This document shows, one piece after another, positions 45,995 through 55,159 of a stretch of 64,000 bases of DNA. Position 1 is the stretch's first letter. Every line of letters begins with the position of its first letter. Location of the stretch: NCBI RefSeq assembly GCF_018835585.1, contig NZ_JAHGVE010000021.1, positions 19,556 to 83,555 of the forward strand, in the 5' to 3' direction. The position numbers and the translations under genes are program-made. The notes under the pieces are model-generated. The model saw nothing but the letters and a program-made list of their open reading frames with translations, was not told the origin of the DNA and did not search any database. This DNA comes from Pelorhabdus rhamnosifermentans (GTDB lineage Bacteria > Bacillota > Negativicutes > UMGS1260).

Positions 45995-47497
45995 TTATTT
46001 ATACAAAACTTCCAGTATTATACCGTCTTCTTCCCTGTCATATACAATCCTGTCAATCAGCAATCGATAAGCTCTATTTTGCTCACTTGATGTTATCGCG
46101 CTCGACCACAGCTCCTTAAACTCATCAATCCTATTCTGAATCATCTCTACCGTCACCAAATGTACCTGCGCTGCCAAAGCTAACTTGCACTTCTCTATCT
46201 CAACTTCTAGCTCATTCTTCATCTTTTCATGACCACCAATCCGTTCAGAAAATCGCTGCTTCGTTATCATCCCGTCTTCATAAAGATCAAGCATCTTCTC
46301 TATTGCCTTTTCCGTCTGTGCTAATTCTCACTGCTTCACCTCAAGTAATGCTTCAAGCTCTTGGCATTGCTCATTCGTTTCCTCTACCAGTTCTAGAGTC
46401 TGCTTATCAATCCTAATTATCTTCTGGTACAAAGCCTTATAAAAAGCATCATCCAGCTTCCGACCTACCTGTTCACATTTCGTACCGTCAGGATAGGTAT
46501 AGACACACATTGCTGTCCAATACTTTCCTGATTTCGTCACGCTACGCTTAAACTGCATCCGTCTACCACATTTCGAACAATATAATAATCCTGACAACGG
46601 TAATATACCTGCTCGACACTTCCGAGGGATAATCGCATTTTGTGCGATTCTAGCCATTATTTTTTCATGCTCTTCTTCCGTTTTTAATTGCTCATGCTCA
46701 CCCCTGACCTTGATCCAGTCTTCCTTATCTACCAATTGAGCAACACCACGATGTTTACATGTTTTACCATAAATTACATAACCCAAATGTATCTCACTGA
46801 TCAATAATCGATATACAGTAACGTGTGACCAACCATATTTATTACGTTTCCCGCTATAAGGAGGGGCAATGCACTTACGATTAAGCCATACTGATATTTC
46901 CTGAGAACTCATACCTAAGAGATATTTATCGACAATGGCTCGATATACTTTTGCTTTCTCAGCATCTACCTCTACCTGTTTAGTAGGTGAATTATATACA
47001 TAGGGGTAAGGTGGTCTACCATTTGTCCACATGCCTTTCTTAGCGCCTGCAACCTTCCCCTGCCTCATACGCTTTTTAATCATTTTGTATTCCATCTTGG
47101 CAAATACCGCTTAAAAATCAAATAACATTTCATCTTGCTCTTGGGATAAATCATATATTTTTTGTGGCGTAATAACATAGGTTTCTGCACAAAGAAAGGC
47201 TTTACATATTTCAGCCCAATCAGCGTGTTCCCCACGTCCTAGCCTATCAATATCCATAACAAGTACGCCATCAAACATGCCATTGTCAACTTGGATTAAT
47301 AGCTGTTGCATCTTTTTACGTTTGGCTATGCTCTCACCAGAACCAATTTCTTCGTAAAGTTTATACGTCCAGTTCCGCGCTTCAGCAATAGCTACCAAAG
47401 TATCACGATGTTTGGAGAGAACATCATCATATTCTCCCTCGTCACGCGACTTACGTAAATAAATTGCCACATGTTTAATATTATCCTGTTCATTCAT
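45995..47497 (-). pseudogene. Large serine recombinase with two in-frame stops
   Basis: One continuous frame from the ATG at 47497 (GAGGTACAATCTC upstream) to 45995, about 500 codons. Serine resolvase domain AIYLRKSRDEGEYDD with the catalytic Ser (YLRKSRD), VLVMDIDRLGRG, then recombinase and zinc-ribbon domains (CSKCGRRMQF) and a coiled-coil. It is interrupted by TAA at 47111-47113 (after MLFDF, before AVFAK) and TGA at 46328-46330. The frame is otherwise kept, so loss is recent or the stops are read through. Confidence 0.85.
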
Positions 47498-47630
47498 GAG
47501 ATTGTACCTCGCTTTCTTGTTCTTGACTGTTGTAATGCTGCTGAATAGCATTAAAAACAGCTTGATTAAATGCTTGTAGTGCTTTAAATGATGGCTGGTT
47601 TAGCTCGGTAACGATAATTTGATTTTGCAT
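47490..47630 (-). CDS. Small helical protein upstream of recombinase (46 aa)
   Basis: ATG with AGGGG upstream. MQNQIIVTELNQPSFKALQA then a Gln-rich helix. It overlaps the recombinase start by 8 bp (CATGAATGA), indicating coupling. Unknown function; possibly a recombination accessory factor. Confidence 0.5.
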   Translation of the reverse strand: MQNQIIVTELNQPSFKALQAFNQAVFNAIQQHYNSQEQESEVQSHE

Positions 47631-47718
47631 AATTATTAGACCCCTTTTGGTTTTTGTGTATCTAACCAAAAGGGGCCTAATTTTTTAGCATTTATTTTAT
47701 GGAAACATGGAAACTTCT

Positions 47719-48240
47719 TTAAATATCGCTATTGGCAATAAAATTACGTTCTGCCTTTTTCAGATAGCGAATTGATTTGCTATAGGTATATAAATAACTG
47801 GTCTTAAGCAATGCTAATTTTTCTATCGAATTTTCCGCGATAGCTTTCTTCAGTGCAGGAATCATTTGACTGTTACTGATCCCATAGCGACCAGGTTCAA
47901 TTATATCTTCGATTTTTAATTCGCCAGTATGAGATTCAGCAATTACCTTATCGTCTGTACTATCAACAAGGTTACTAAATTCACCTTGCTCTGGAATTTC
48001 TTCTACCGTAGTACCTACTTCTTCTTGCTCTTTGAGTTCATCTTGGTCAAAATCATCCATCATAGTTTTACCGACCTCCATCACAAATGTTTGTTTTAAT
48101 TGATGTTTCATGTTTAAAATTGGCTGGCTATCTGCTGGCCTACATTTTAAACATAAGCCAGAACCATCATCATCCCTAGAGGAATAAAAGCTTTGGCATA
48201 TTCCACATCTTGGCGTTACTGGTTTTACATTCTTGTTCAT
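47719..48240 (-). CDS. Zinc-ribbon hypothetical protein (173 aa)
   Basis: Start at the ATG after GAAGGTGAGTAT. N-terminal treble-clef-like ribbon CGICQSFY...CLKC (two CxxC pairs), a long acidic disordered middle (DDFDQDELKEQEEVG) and a C-terminal helical part with MIPALKKAIAENSIEKLALL. Probably a DNA-binding cargo protein of the recombinase element. Family not recognised. Confidence 0.6.
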   Translation of the reverse strand: MNKNVKPVTPRCGICQSFYSSRDDDGSGLCLKCRPADSQPILNMKHQLKQTFVMEVGKTMMDDFDQDELKEQEEVGTTVEEIPEQGEFSNLVDSTDDKVIAESHTGELKIEDIIEPGRYGISNSQMIPALKKAIAENSIEKLALLKTSYLYTYSKSIRYLKKAERNFIANSDI

Positions 48241-48284
48241 ATACTCACCTTCTAACATTATGTAAACTTATTCCTGTATTAATC

Positions 48285-48321
48285 GTATCCTCTTGCTCAC
48301 ACTGCGTAAACGGCTCTAGCG
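48285..48321. repeat. 37-bp direct repeat, left copy
   Basis: Identical to 49074-49110. Core TCTTGCTCACACTGCGTAAA and CGGCTCTAGCG. Sits just upstream of the zinc-ribbon gene; possible attachment site. Confidence 0.75.
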
Positions 48322-48343
48322 CATTGACGTACAAAAAAATTCA

Positions 48344-48376
48344 ACCTCTGTCAATTAATTGCCAAAGGTTGAATTT
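48344..48376. terminator. Hairpin AATTCAACCT / AGGTTGAATT
   Basis: 10-bp stem with imperfect loop; A-run precedes it, so it would terminate a minus-strand transcript. Confidence 0.6.
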
Positions 48377-48397
48377 ATGCCCATAATAATGTCTTAT

Positions 48398-48434
48398 GTT
48401 AAAAGCCATCTACAAATTAGTAGATGGCTTTTGA
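48398..48434. terminator. Bidirectional terminator
   Basis: AAAAGCCATCTAC / GTAGATGGCTTTT around AAATTA, just after the DUF3887 gene. Confidence 0.8.
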
Positions 48435-48457
48435 AATACCAAACCAGTACAACAGAC

Positions 48458-48898
48458 CTATTGAGTACGCAATTTAGGGGAATTCAACCAGAATCCCGAA
48501 ATGTATTCTTTATCTCCTTGCTCTGTGAAAACAACTTTAACAATTACATCCTCAGGTTCTTGCGTAAATTTAGCTTTATACCTGACAATCACTCTTTCAT
48601 TTTTTACTTCATAACCTAGATATTCTTTAGTATTAGTTATATAAAGCCCAACTTTTTCCTTTATCGGAGTGACCTTCTCTTTATATTTCTCTTCAGACAA
48701 CGCAATTTTCATCTCGTCATTAAAGTCCCTAGAAAAGTTTGGATAATTATCTTCATTCATTGCCATTAATATGTTTTCCATCATTGGATCAGCAAATGGT
48801 CTCACATCTGTCGAACTTGGCTGTTTTGCGCTACAGACAGAAAAAATCATTAGACACATCAAAAACGCAACCAAGCAGGTAGTTAAGCGCCACCTCAT
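48458..48898 (-). CDS. Exported DUF3887-like protein
   Basis: A 146-residue protein started at the ATG after GGGAGATGATAAA. Signal-like N-terminus RWRLTTCLVAFLMCLMIFSV followed by C (no canonical lipobox). The mature part (MMENILMAMNEDNYPNFSRD, EKVGLYITNTKEYLGYE) matches the NTF2-like DUF3887 fold. Flanked by the two 37-bp direct repeats. Function unknown. Confidence 0.65.
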   Translation of the reverse strand: MRWRLTTCLVAFLMCLMIFSVCSAKQPSSTDVRPFADPMMENILMAMNEDNYPNFSRDFNDEMKIALSEEKYKEKVTPIKEKVGLYITNTKEYLGYEVKNERVIVRYKAKFTQEPEDVIVKVVFTEQGDKEYISGFWLNSPKLRTQ

Positions 48899-49073
48899 TT
48901 TATCATCTCCCTGAAACAAATTTATTTAACAACAAGAAATTATATTCAATACCGAATCGTATATTCCTTTTTTTAACATTAAGTTCAATATCCGAAACCA
49001 TTACGTTAATAGGAAATCCCAGTATTTCCGCAGTTTTGCGGTATCCTTGTCTATTTTGCAAGCTTTATTGAAA

Positions 49074-49110
49074 GTATCCTCTTGCTCACACTGCGTAAAC
49101 GGCTCTAGCG
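49074..49110. repeat. 37-bp direct repeat, right copy
   Basis: Exact match to 48285-48321, same orientation, 789 bp away, bracketing the DUF3887 gene. Confidence 0.75.
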
Positions 49111-49129
49111 TATTTTATGCAAAAAATTA

Positions 49130-49155
49130 GCCTAGTCAAAATTCTGACTAGGTTA
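49130..49155. terminator. Hairpin CCTAGTCA / TGACTAGG
   Basis: 8-bp stem similar to the hairpin at 45289-45320, with A-run upstream. Confidence 0.55.
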
Positions 49156-49159
49156 ACTA

Positions 49160-49494
49160 CATATCAAATTACTTAGTATTCATCTGGCAATGCATCATTC
49201 AAAGATTCTTTTGGTATTATTAAAGTCCCCATACATCACAATTCAAGTGTGTTACCTTAATGTACCTAGCACCAATGTCATGCAAAAAGTGGAAGTCATT
49301 ATAATTACTGGCTTCGTCGGCACTTTACTGTTCCATTACATGCCATTAAAAAATACAGTTTTTAGGCTCTGATTCCATACGTCATATGGCTTTGCGCCTT
49401 TTCCAAGTCATTTCCATTACATACCATGCTGATATGAACGTGAGAATAGACATTAGTCAATAATTTGACCAATGTCTATTCTCATACTCCACTA
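49160..49494. other. Gene-free stretch
   Basis: No supported gene. At 49442-49484 a long hairpin (AGAATAGACATT / AATGTCTATTCT) is present. A 15-bp word ACTGGCTTCGTCGGC (49307-49321) recurs at 59362-59376 with nearby TACATGCCA in both. Confidence 0.4.
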
Positions 49495-49920
49495 ATGTTA
49501 ATAGTACATAAATACTTATCGTCTTCATATTCGATTTGTGCACCACATTTATCCCATATTTTTATAGAACTATATTTTCTTTTCTAATTGTTGAAGATAC
49601 ATATTGATTTCTCTTTTTTTCGCTTGGTCAAGAATAAGCTGAAAAGCCTTACTTGCATACCCCTTATTCCAATATGCGCTACCCAACCAATAACCAATTC
49701 GTGCTGTATGGTTGATTGTATTCTGATGGCTTAGAGATATAGTCCCTATTGCTTTTTCCCCTAAGACAATAGCGAACATATCTGCTGGTTTTTGGCAATC
49801 CATTTTTGACTGGCTTCTGAAAATTCTTGTTCAGATATTTTAGCGGAGTTATTTGAACCTAAATACTCAGCCAATCGTTTATCATTACTCAAAAAAAAAT
49901 AAGCTGAATAGTATATTTAT
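49495..49920 (-). pseudogene. GNAT acetyltransferase, frameshifted
   Basis: Pieces in different frames: AEYLGSNNSAKISEQEFSEA, then CQKPADMFAIVLGEKAIGTI and YWNKGYASKAFQLILDQAKK, then YVSSTIRKENI. They align as a RimJ/RimL-type N-acetyltransferase (LGSAYWNKGYAS is the acetyl-CoA loop). At least three indels and no intact start. Confidence 0.75.
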
Positions 49921-50026
49921 CAACGTTTTTAAGGACTATGCTTTTATCACATTTTTTGAAAACGCTACCGCTGACATTCTTCATAACCCCAGCTCCATCA
50001 CTATTAACAACTTGGCTCCCAGACAA

Positions 50027-50464
50027 TCAATGAACACATTGTATGTCATTGATATCAAAATCTTCTGATTTAAAATTGCTATAAAATCGTCCTTTATGTG
50101 CTGTGAATCTTAAAACGCAATAATCAGGATCTGTTAGACCTAAGGGATAATACATTGTATCTCCCTCACGCCAAATCATGTTTTTAGAATCACTATCTTC
50201 AAGTACTTCCATCGTCCCCTTTAACATTACCCCTCTGAAAAATCGTTTATCACAGAAATATATACTTGCTTTTGGGTTTTCTTTATACTGACTTACTCTC
50301 ATAGACGAAGTATTTGTAGTAAAGTAAATATACTTAATTCCTTCTCTTTTTCTTGGCGGCAACATAGCCTTCATATTTGGAAATCCTTCGCTATCTATAG
50401 ATCCAATAAACGAAACGCCCACTTTATCAATTAAGTTACCTATCGTTTTTTCTACATCCTTCAT
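50027..50464 (-). CDS. Pyridoxamine-phosphate-oxidase-like flavoprotein
   Basis: A 145-residue PPOX/general-stress-26-like split-barrel protein; start at the ATG after GGGGATTAAG. KVGVSFIGSIDSEGFPNMKA, IYFTTNTSSMRVSQYKENPK and ASIYFCDKRFFRGVMLKG are the FMN-binding strands. Role probably FMN- or F420-dependent reduction, substrate unknown. Ends YSNFKSEDFDIND. Confidence 0.85.
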   Translation of the reverse strand: MKDVEKTIGNLIDKVGVSFIGSIDSEGFPNMKAMLPPRKREGIKYIYFTTNTSSMRVSQYKENPKASIYFCDKRFFRGVMLKGTMEVLEDSDSKNMIWREGDTMYYPLGLTDPDYCVLRFTAHKGRFYSNFKSEDFDINDIQCVH

Positions 50465-50598
50465 CTTAATCCCCTTAATCTTACGTTTTCTTTCAAATAC
50501 TCTTGATATCTTCTTTATTTGTGACCAAACATAATTCGTTTCAAAATAAACTCGTGCTGTTAATGAATCATTTTTTATTAGCTTCTGTTGCAAAAATC

Positions 50599-50634
50599 AA
50601 AATCCTGCATCACTTATTACAAGTAATGCAGGAT
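50599..50634. terminator. Hairpin AAATCCTGCAT / ATGCAGGATTT
   Basis: 11-bp stem with A-rich 5' and T-rich 3' flank, upstream of the PPOX gene. Confidence 0.7.
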
Positions 50635-50677
50635 TTTATGCTATTTTGCTCAAAATAGCGCAAACAAGAGTGTTACT

Positions 50678-50740
50678 TTAAAGATAAGGAGACTTCTCAT
50701 CAATCAATTTATTTGGCTTTTTATCCACCGAATCACCCAT
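50678..50740 (-). pseudogene. N-terminal stub of a second yyaL copy
   Basis: ATG then MGDSVDKKPNKLIDEKSPYL and a stop. KPNKLIDEKSPYL is the YyaL N-terminus ([12 protein letters not shown] in the intact gene at 36813). Everything after residue 20 has been deleted. Confidence 0.75.
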
Positions 50741-50813
50741 AAAATTAGTTCAATTACATAAATAGTATGTACAAAAAAAGCATCAGCATGATGCTAATAC
50801 TTGAACTATCTAA

Positions 50814-51130
50814 CTATATTCTATTCAAATTTTCAACTGTTCTCTCATTTACTACATTACCAGTATTTAAAGTTGTTTTAGGTTCGATAAGCATCACCTG
50901 TACTTCTTGATCTGCAACAGGAAGATGCTCAACGCCTTTTGGAATAACAATAAATTCACCTTCTTTCAACAAAACATCTTTATCCTTGAACTTTATTAAT
51001 AATGTTCCTTTTACAATAAAGAACAGCTCATCCTCGTCGTCATGATGATGCCAAACAAATTCTCCTTTTAATTTGGCCAATTTTATATATGAACCGTTTA
51101 ATTCGCCAACAATTTTAGGACTCCAGTATT
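50814..51130 (-). pseudogene. Cupin-domain protein, start lost
   Basis: The frame from about 51130 reads NLFAEYWSPKIVGELNGSYI then KLKGEFVWHHHDDEDELFFI and GEFIVIPKGVEHLP, a complete single cupin with its HHHDDEDE metal site. An in-frame TAG two codons before it removes the normal start by about six codons. An internal initiation at residue 25 or so (51080) is possible. Likely a sugar-binding or regulatory cupin. Confidence 0.7.
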
Positions 51131-51266
51131 CTGCAAAAAGATTAAATTTCTGCTATGAAATTGACTTATCGCTTAAGTTAGGTGTAACGCTTTTATTGCT
51201 TTTGAATTATTTAACCCCTACTGAATTCAGAAACTTGACAGTATAAAAATTATCCGACAACATGTT

Positions 51267-51674
51267 TTACTCGTGTAGACTAAGTCCCTTGACCAATCTA
51301 TCGACATGATTTTTCTTACCTATCATCCCAATCCCTACAATGTTTAAATCATCCGTCTTATATTCTGCAACCTTGGCACGATTGTCCTCATCATTGTAAG
51401 TTTTAAAGATTTCTTCTGTATAAATACTCATATCAACCTCTTTATTGAGAGCTTTCTTCAATATTTTTTTTATCTGTTCACCGTCCGCCGAGTAAATCAT
51501 GATCGGCTGCTGCGACATGGGGAGATAGTTTATACCATCAGCATCTCTATACGGCTCACCAATGATGTCTTGAGTACCGCTAATTCCACTCATCAAAAAG
51601 GCTGCAATATTAAGCTTTTGCCAAGTTAAAAGATCGTTTCTAAGTATAATCACAATTTTCTTCTCAAATGCCAT
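51267..51674 (-). CDS. DUF2000 family protein
   Basis: A 135-residue protein: KIVIILRNDLLTWQKLNIAA, then AAFLMSGISG, and a C-terminal NIVGIGMIGKKNHVDRLVKG. Matches DUF2000, a PTH2-like fold of unknown function that often accompanies AraC regulators and LysE exporters, exactly as here. Probably third gene of the operon; 15 bp after the AraC gene. Confidence 0.8.
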   Translation of the reverse strand: MAFEKKIVIILRNDLLTWQKLNIAAFLMSGISGTQDIIGEPYRDADGINYLPMSQQPIMIYSADGEQIKKILKKALNKEVDMSIYTEEIFKTYNDEDNRAKVAEYKTDDLNIVGIGMIGKKNHVDRLVKGLSLHE

Positions 51675-51689
51675 ATTTAGAACCTCTTT

Positions 51690-52463
51690 TCAGATTAATT
51701 TCAAATATTCGTATGCAGTGGTTCCATAGATTTTTTTAAAATTTCTGTTCAAATGAGTTATATCAACAAAGCCACAATCAGTTACCGCTGAATAGATATC
51801 TCTGTTCTTTTCTATTAATCGCTTCGCAAGTGACACTTTACAATTCAAAAAATACTGATAGGGAGAAAGACCCGTATTAGCTTTAAAAGATCTTATAAAT
51901 TTGAATTTTGATATATTAAGTTCTTTACAAATGTCATCCAGCTTCAGTACATTTTCTAAACTGTAATAAATCATTTCCTTAGCTATTTGGGTATGCGCAT
52001 CCTCTTTTTTATATGCCGTATTTAAACCAACTTCTGTAAAATTATTTGCAAACGATACAAACAATTCACTGCATAGCGATTCATCCGAAGCACTTAGTAT
52101 TGCATTAGATAGGCTTAATATACTTTGCTCTAGTCTGTAGTCGTAAACAACGGGAGAAGAGAACCGGACGAATTCTTTTCTTCCAAGTAATTCCATAAAA
52201 AAGTCAGGTTCAACATACAGCATTACATACTTAAGCCCTGTTTTATCTTGTGCCATGCCATCGTGCGTTTGTTCGGAATTGAAAAGCATAACTCCATGTG
52301 GATAAGACAATTCCAAACTCCCATCTAAATGATACTGCTGAACACCGGACAGAGTTACGCCAAACGCATATTCTTCATGACAATGCTTTTTGTAGGCAAA
52401 ATCGGTAAAGCTCGCTGACAATGCGGTAATCCCGTCCCATTTTTTATATATAAACTGTTCCAT
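51690..52463 (-). CDS. AraC-family transcriptional regulator
   Basis: A 257-residue regulator; ATG chosen after AAGGGGTGATTGCT. N-terminal cupin-like effector domain (AYKKHCHEEYAFGVTLSG), C-terminal double helix-turn-helix (LDDICKELNISKFKFIRSFK, YSAVTDCGFVDITHLNRNFK). Immediately follows the LysE exporter, whose stop overlaps its leader. Likely controls the exporter. Confidence 0.9.
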   Translation of the reverse strand: MEQFIYKKWDGITALSASFTDFAYKKHCHEEYAFGVTLSGVQQYHLDGSLELSYPHGVMLFNSEQTHDGMAQDKTGLKYVMLYVEPDFFMELLGRKEFVRFSSPVVYDYRLEQSILSLSNAILSASDESLCSELFVSFANNFTEVGLNTAYKKEDAHTQIAKEMIYYSLENVLKLDDICKELNISKFKFIRSFKANTGLSPYQYFLNCKVSLAKRLIEKNRDIYSAVTDCGFVDITHLNRNFKKIYGTTAYEYLKLI

Positions 52464-52468
52464 AGCAA

Positions 52469-53080
52469 TCACCCCTTAAATATGTCGAACACCCCTGAAA
52501 TCATGATTGCGGAGTAAACTAAGAAAACACTCATAACCAGATTAACAGGTTTTTGATATTCTTGCAAAAACTCTTTAAAAATTGTTCCGAACAGCACCCA
52601 AGTCATCATTGCTAAAGACGCGATAATTGTAACGACCGCGACAGCTATCGATAGCCCGACCGTCGAGGTATCGTACGGCATGACAAAGCTCGGGATAACC
52701 GTCATCGTAAATAGTATAACCTTAGGATTTACGAGTTGCATCATAAAACCGCCCTTGAAGGTAACGGCTTGGTCTGCGTCCAAATTCGCTTCCCCTGCAT
52801 TGTATATTTGATAAGCGAGGTATAGCATATACACACAACCGATTGCCTGCATAGCAAGCAGAATTTTCGGAATAGCCATCATAAACATGCTGCTTAGCAT
52901 AACGGAACCGGTAAGTAGTATAACAAAAGCTATAGTTGCACCGTATACATATTCCAGCGTCTTCTTTGTTCCAAAATTACAGACTCCTGACAAGATGACA
53001 ATGTTGGTAGGCCCGGGGGTAAACGTGACTATGATGCAATATACCAATAAAGATGTCATATGCAAAGCCGTGAACTCCAT
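52469..53080 (-). CDS. LysE/RhtB-family exporter
   Basis: A 203-residue, six-helix membrane protein; the ATG follows AAGGAGGTTATGCAAG. FTPGPTNIVILSGVCNFG and LVNPKVILFTMTVIPSFV are the LysE signature pieces. Exports amino acids or derivatives; substrate unknown. Confidence 0.9.
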   Translation of the reverse strand: MEFTALHMTSLLVYCIIVTFTPGPTNIVILSGVCNFGTKKTLEYVYGATIAFVILLTGSVMLSSMFMMAIPKILLAMQAIGCVYMLYLAYQIYNAGEANLDADQAVTFKGGFMMQLVNPKVILFTMTVIPSFVMPYDTSTVGLSIAVAVVTIIASLAMMTWVLFGTIFKEFLQEYQKPVNLVMSVFLVYSAIMISGVFDIFKG

Positions 53081-53490
53081 CTTGCATAACCTCCTTAAAA
53101 GTTTTTTCAATTATAACATCTTGAAAGGGAATACATATAGTACGATATTGCAGAGTAGGGGTTCGCCTAATTGACTTGTAAAAATTTCATCTACTGCATT
53201 ACAAAATGCAAATAACGGTTAAATCGTAAAAATACGGAAGTAATCTAGCGGCATATCTTTTTGCTGTGAATTAGCTACATTGCACATACCTTCTGAGGAA
53301 AGCAACAAAAAAAGATGAACTTGCTGAAGCTAATTTTCAGTTACAGCAAGAAGAAAAAAAGGAAAAGAAAAAAGAGCATTAAACAAGAAATCCAGACCCA
53401 CCTTTATAATTTGAGGTGGGTCTGGATTTTTTACTTTTCTTTGTTACATATAACATTCTCTCTAGCTAATCCGTAAGCGCCCAAAAAAGG
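53081..53490. other. Intergenic stretch with terminator and coding tail
   Basis: A plus-strand frame ends RKATKKDELAEANFQLQQEE and a Lys-rich stretch at 53383, followed by a strong hairpin (AAATCCAGACCCACCT / AGGTGGGTCTGGATTT, 53388-53431, T-tail). No start codon is found, so the frame is a 3' remnant of a lost gene. Confidence 0.5.
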
Positions 53491-53880
53491 CTATTGCTCT
53501 TTATCCATTTCTTTTTGATTCGTATATGGATTTACATAATCCGGGCACAGACGAGTTTCACTCCAGGCCATCATGGCATTCAAAACGGGAATAAAACTTT
53601 CCCCCAGTTCACTCAAAGTATACTCGACCTTCGGTGGGATTTCTTTGTAAATTTCCCGATGTAAAAGCCCATCTGCCTCCAACTCACGGAGCTGTTTGGT
53701 AAGTGTAGACTGTGTTATACCATCCAAACGACGCATCAGCTCGCCGAAGCGCTGAACCTTATAAAAAGTTATATACCATAAGATTAATATTTTCCATTTA
53801 CCGTTCAATACAGACTGCAGCATACTCATTGGCACACAGCGAGCCATCATGTTCTTATCGCTAAACTTATTCTCTGCCAT
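53491..53880 (-). CDS. HxlR-family transcriptional regulator
   Basis: A 129-residue winged-helix repressor/activator, ATG after GGGGGGATAAACT. VLNGKWKILILWYITF, RFGELMRRLDGITQSTLTKQ and the wing HREIYKEIPPKVEYTLSELG are the HxlR signature. Divergent from the radical SAM gene, so it may control that gene; a 7-bp inverted repeat lies between. Confidence 0.92.
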   Translation of the reverse strand: MAENKFSDKNMMARCVPMSMLQSVLNGKWKILILWYITFYKVQRFGELMRRLDGITQSTLTKQLRELEADGLLHREIYKEIPPKVEYTLSELGESFIPVLNAMMAWSETRLCPDYVNPYTNQKEMDKEQ

Positions 53881-53955
53881 AGTTTATCCCCCCGTTTTCT
53901 GGACAGTATACCTCAGGTATTTTAAAAAATCAAGGTACTAATTTTTATTATACCC

Positions 53956-53973
53956 AGTATTAAAAATAATACT
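53956..53973. promoter_or_regulatory. Candidate HxlR operator
   Basis: AGTATTA-AAAA-TAATACT inverted repeat in the divergent intergenic region; spacing is right for a dimeric winged-helix regulator. Confidence 0.4.
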
Positions 53974-54095
53974 ACAACCATAAAAAGACAGTACTTGAAC
54001 AAAAAAGGCCTTTGCTGTAGCATGTAAATCAGAAAGAGGAGGCACTATCATAAGACTCGTTACATCGAGAAAACCACCATAAAGGAGCGATATTG

Positions 54096-54995
54096 ATGCA
54101 TTATACTGGAACTATTTGGAGACCTCCCTATGAGGCATCCTCTCTACTAATTGAAGTCACTGCTGGCTGCACTCACCACAAGTGCAAATTCTGTACTCTC
54201 TACGATGATCTTCCTTTCAAATTTAAAATGTCCCCACTGGAAGATATCGAAACAGATCTGGCAGAAGTACGGTCTGAGCTTAGTGCCTGGCATAGCCAGC
54301 CAGTCAACCGTGTTTACTTAACTGGAGCCAATCCTTTCGTTTTGAAATTCGAACGGCTAAAAGAAATCGCAGATATGATTCACAAATATCTACCCGAGTG
54401 CCAGACAATAGGCTGTTTTGCCCGTGTTACTGATATTGCTCGCAAAACAGACGATGAATTAAAGGCTTTATACGAGCTTGGTTATGATGGCATTACCATT
54501 GGCGTGGAAACTGGTGATGGAGAAATTCTTGAATTCATGAATAAGGGCTATCCACCGGAAGAAATCGTAACCCAGAGTCACCGTCTGGATACCGTAAGCA
54601 TCAAGTATAATTATTTTTATCTTACCGGTATCTCTGGTGCTGGACGAGGAAAAATCGGTGCATTAGCAACCGCCAAAGTATTTAATCAGACTCATCCACA
54701 AATTATCGGTTCCTCCATGCTTACCATCTATCCGAACTCTGAACTATTCGCTGAACTTCAGGCTGGCAATTGGTTCGAAGAAACAGAGCTCGAAAAACTG
54801 GAGGAATTGAAAACGCTCATTGGAAATTTGGATATTCCTGTATATTTCGCCACGCTAGGTGCGTCAAACGCTCTTTTTGTTGAAGGCCAGCTTCCAAAGG
54901 ACAAAGCTGCGATGGTTACCCATCTTGAATATCTGTGCAACACACAAGACGAATCGGATTTGCGCCACTATCGCACACACCTAAAACAGCTTTAA
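54096..54995 (+). CDS. Radical SAM protein
   Basis: A 299-residue enzyme with AAAGGAG before the ATG. Cluster motif CTHHKCKFC (C-x4-C-x2-C, near residue 25) and the core ending ITIGVETGDGEILEFMNKG. HemN/YgiQ-like family without auxiliary Cys clusters visible; reaction unknown. Divergent from the HxlR gene. Confidence 0.88.
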   Translation: MHYTGTIWRPPYEASSLLIEVTAGCTHHKCKFCTLYDDLPFKFKMSPLEDIETDLAEVRSELSAWHSQPVNRVYLTGANPFVLKFERLKEIADMIHKYLPECQTIGCFARVTDIARKTDDELKALYELGYDGITIGVETGDGEILEFMNKGYPPEEIVTQSHRLDTVSIKYNYFYLTGISGAGRGKIGALATAKVFNQTHPQIIGSSMLTIYPNSELFAELQAGNWFEETELEKLEELKTLIGNLDIPVYFATLGASNALFVEGQLPKDKAAMVTHLEYLCNTQDESDLRHYRTHLKQL

Positions 54996-55159
54996 TTCAC
55001 ACCACCCTCCTTAATAGTAGCCAAGATAGACGCATTTCGCAGAAGAAACGCACGTATTTCCCTAATTCATTCCAGAATAGCTATTCATCAACTGTAAGTA
55101 TGACATCGATTATGCGTAACCCATTATGCAAAAAAAATTATAGGAGTTGACTATTTACC

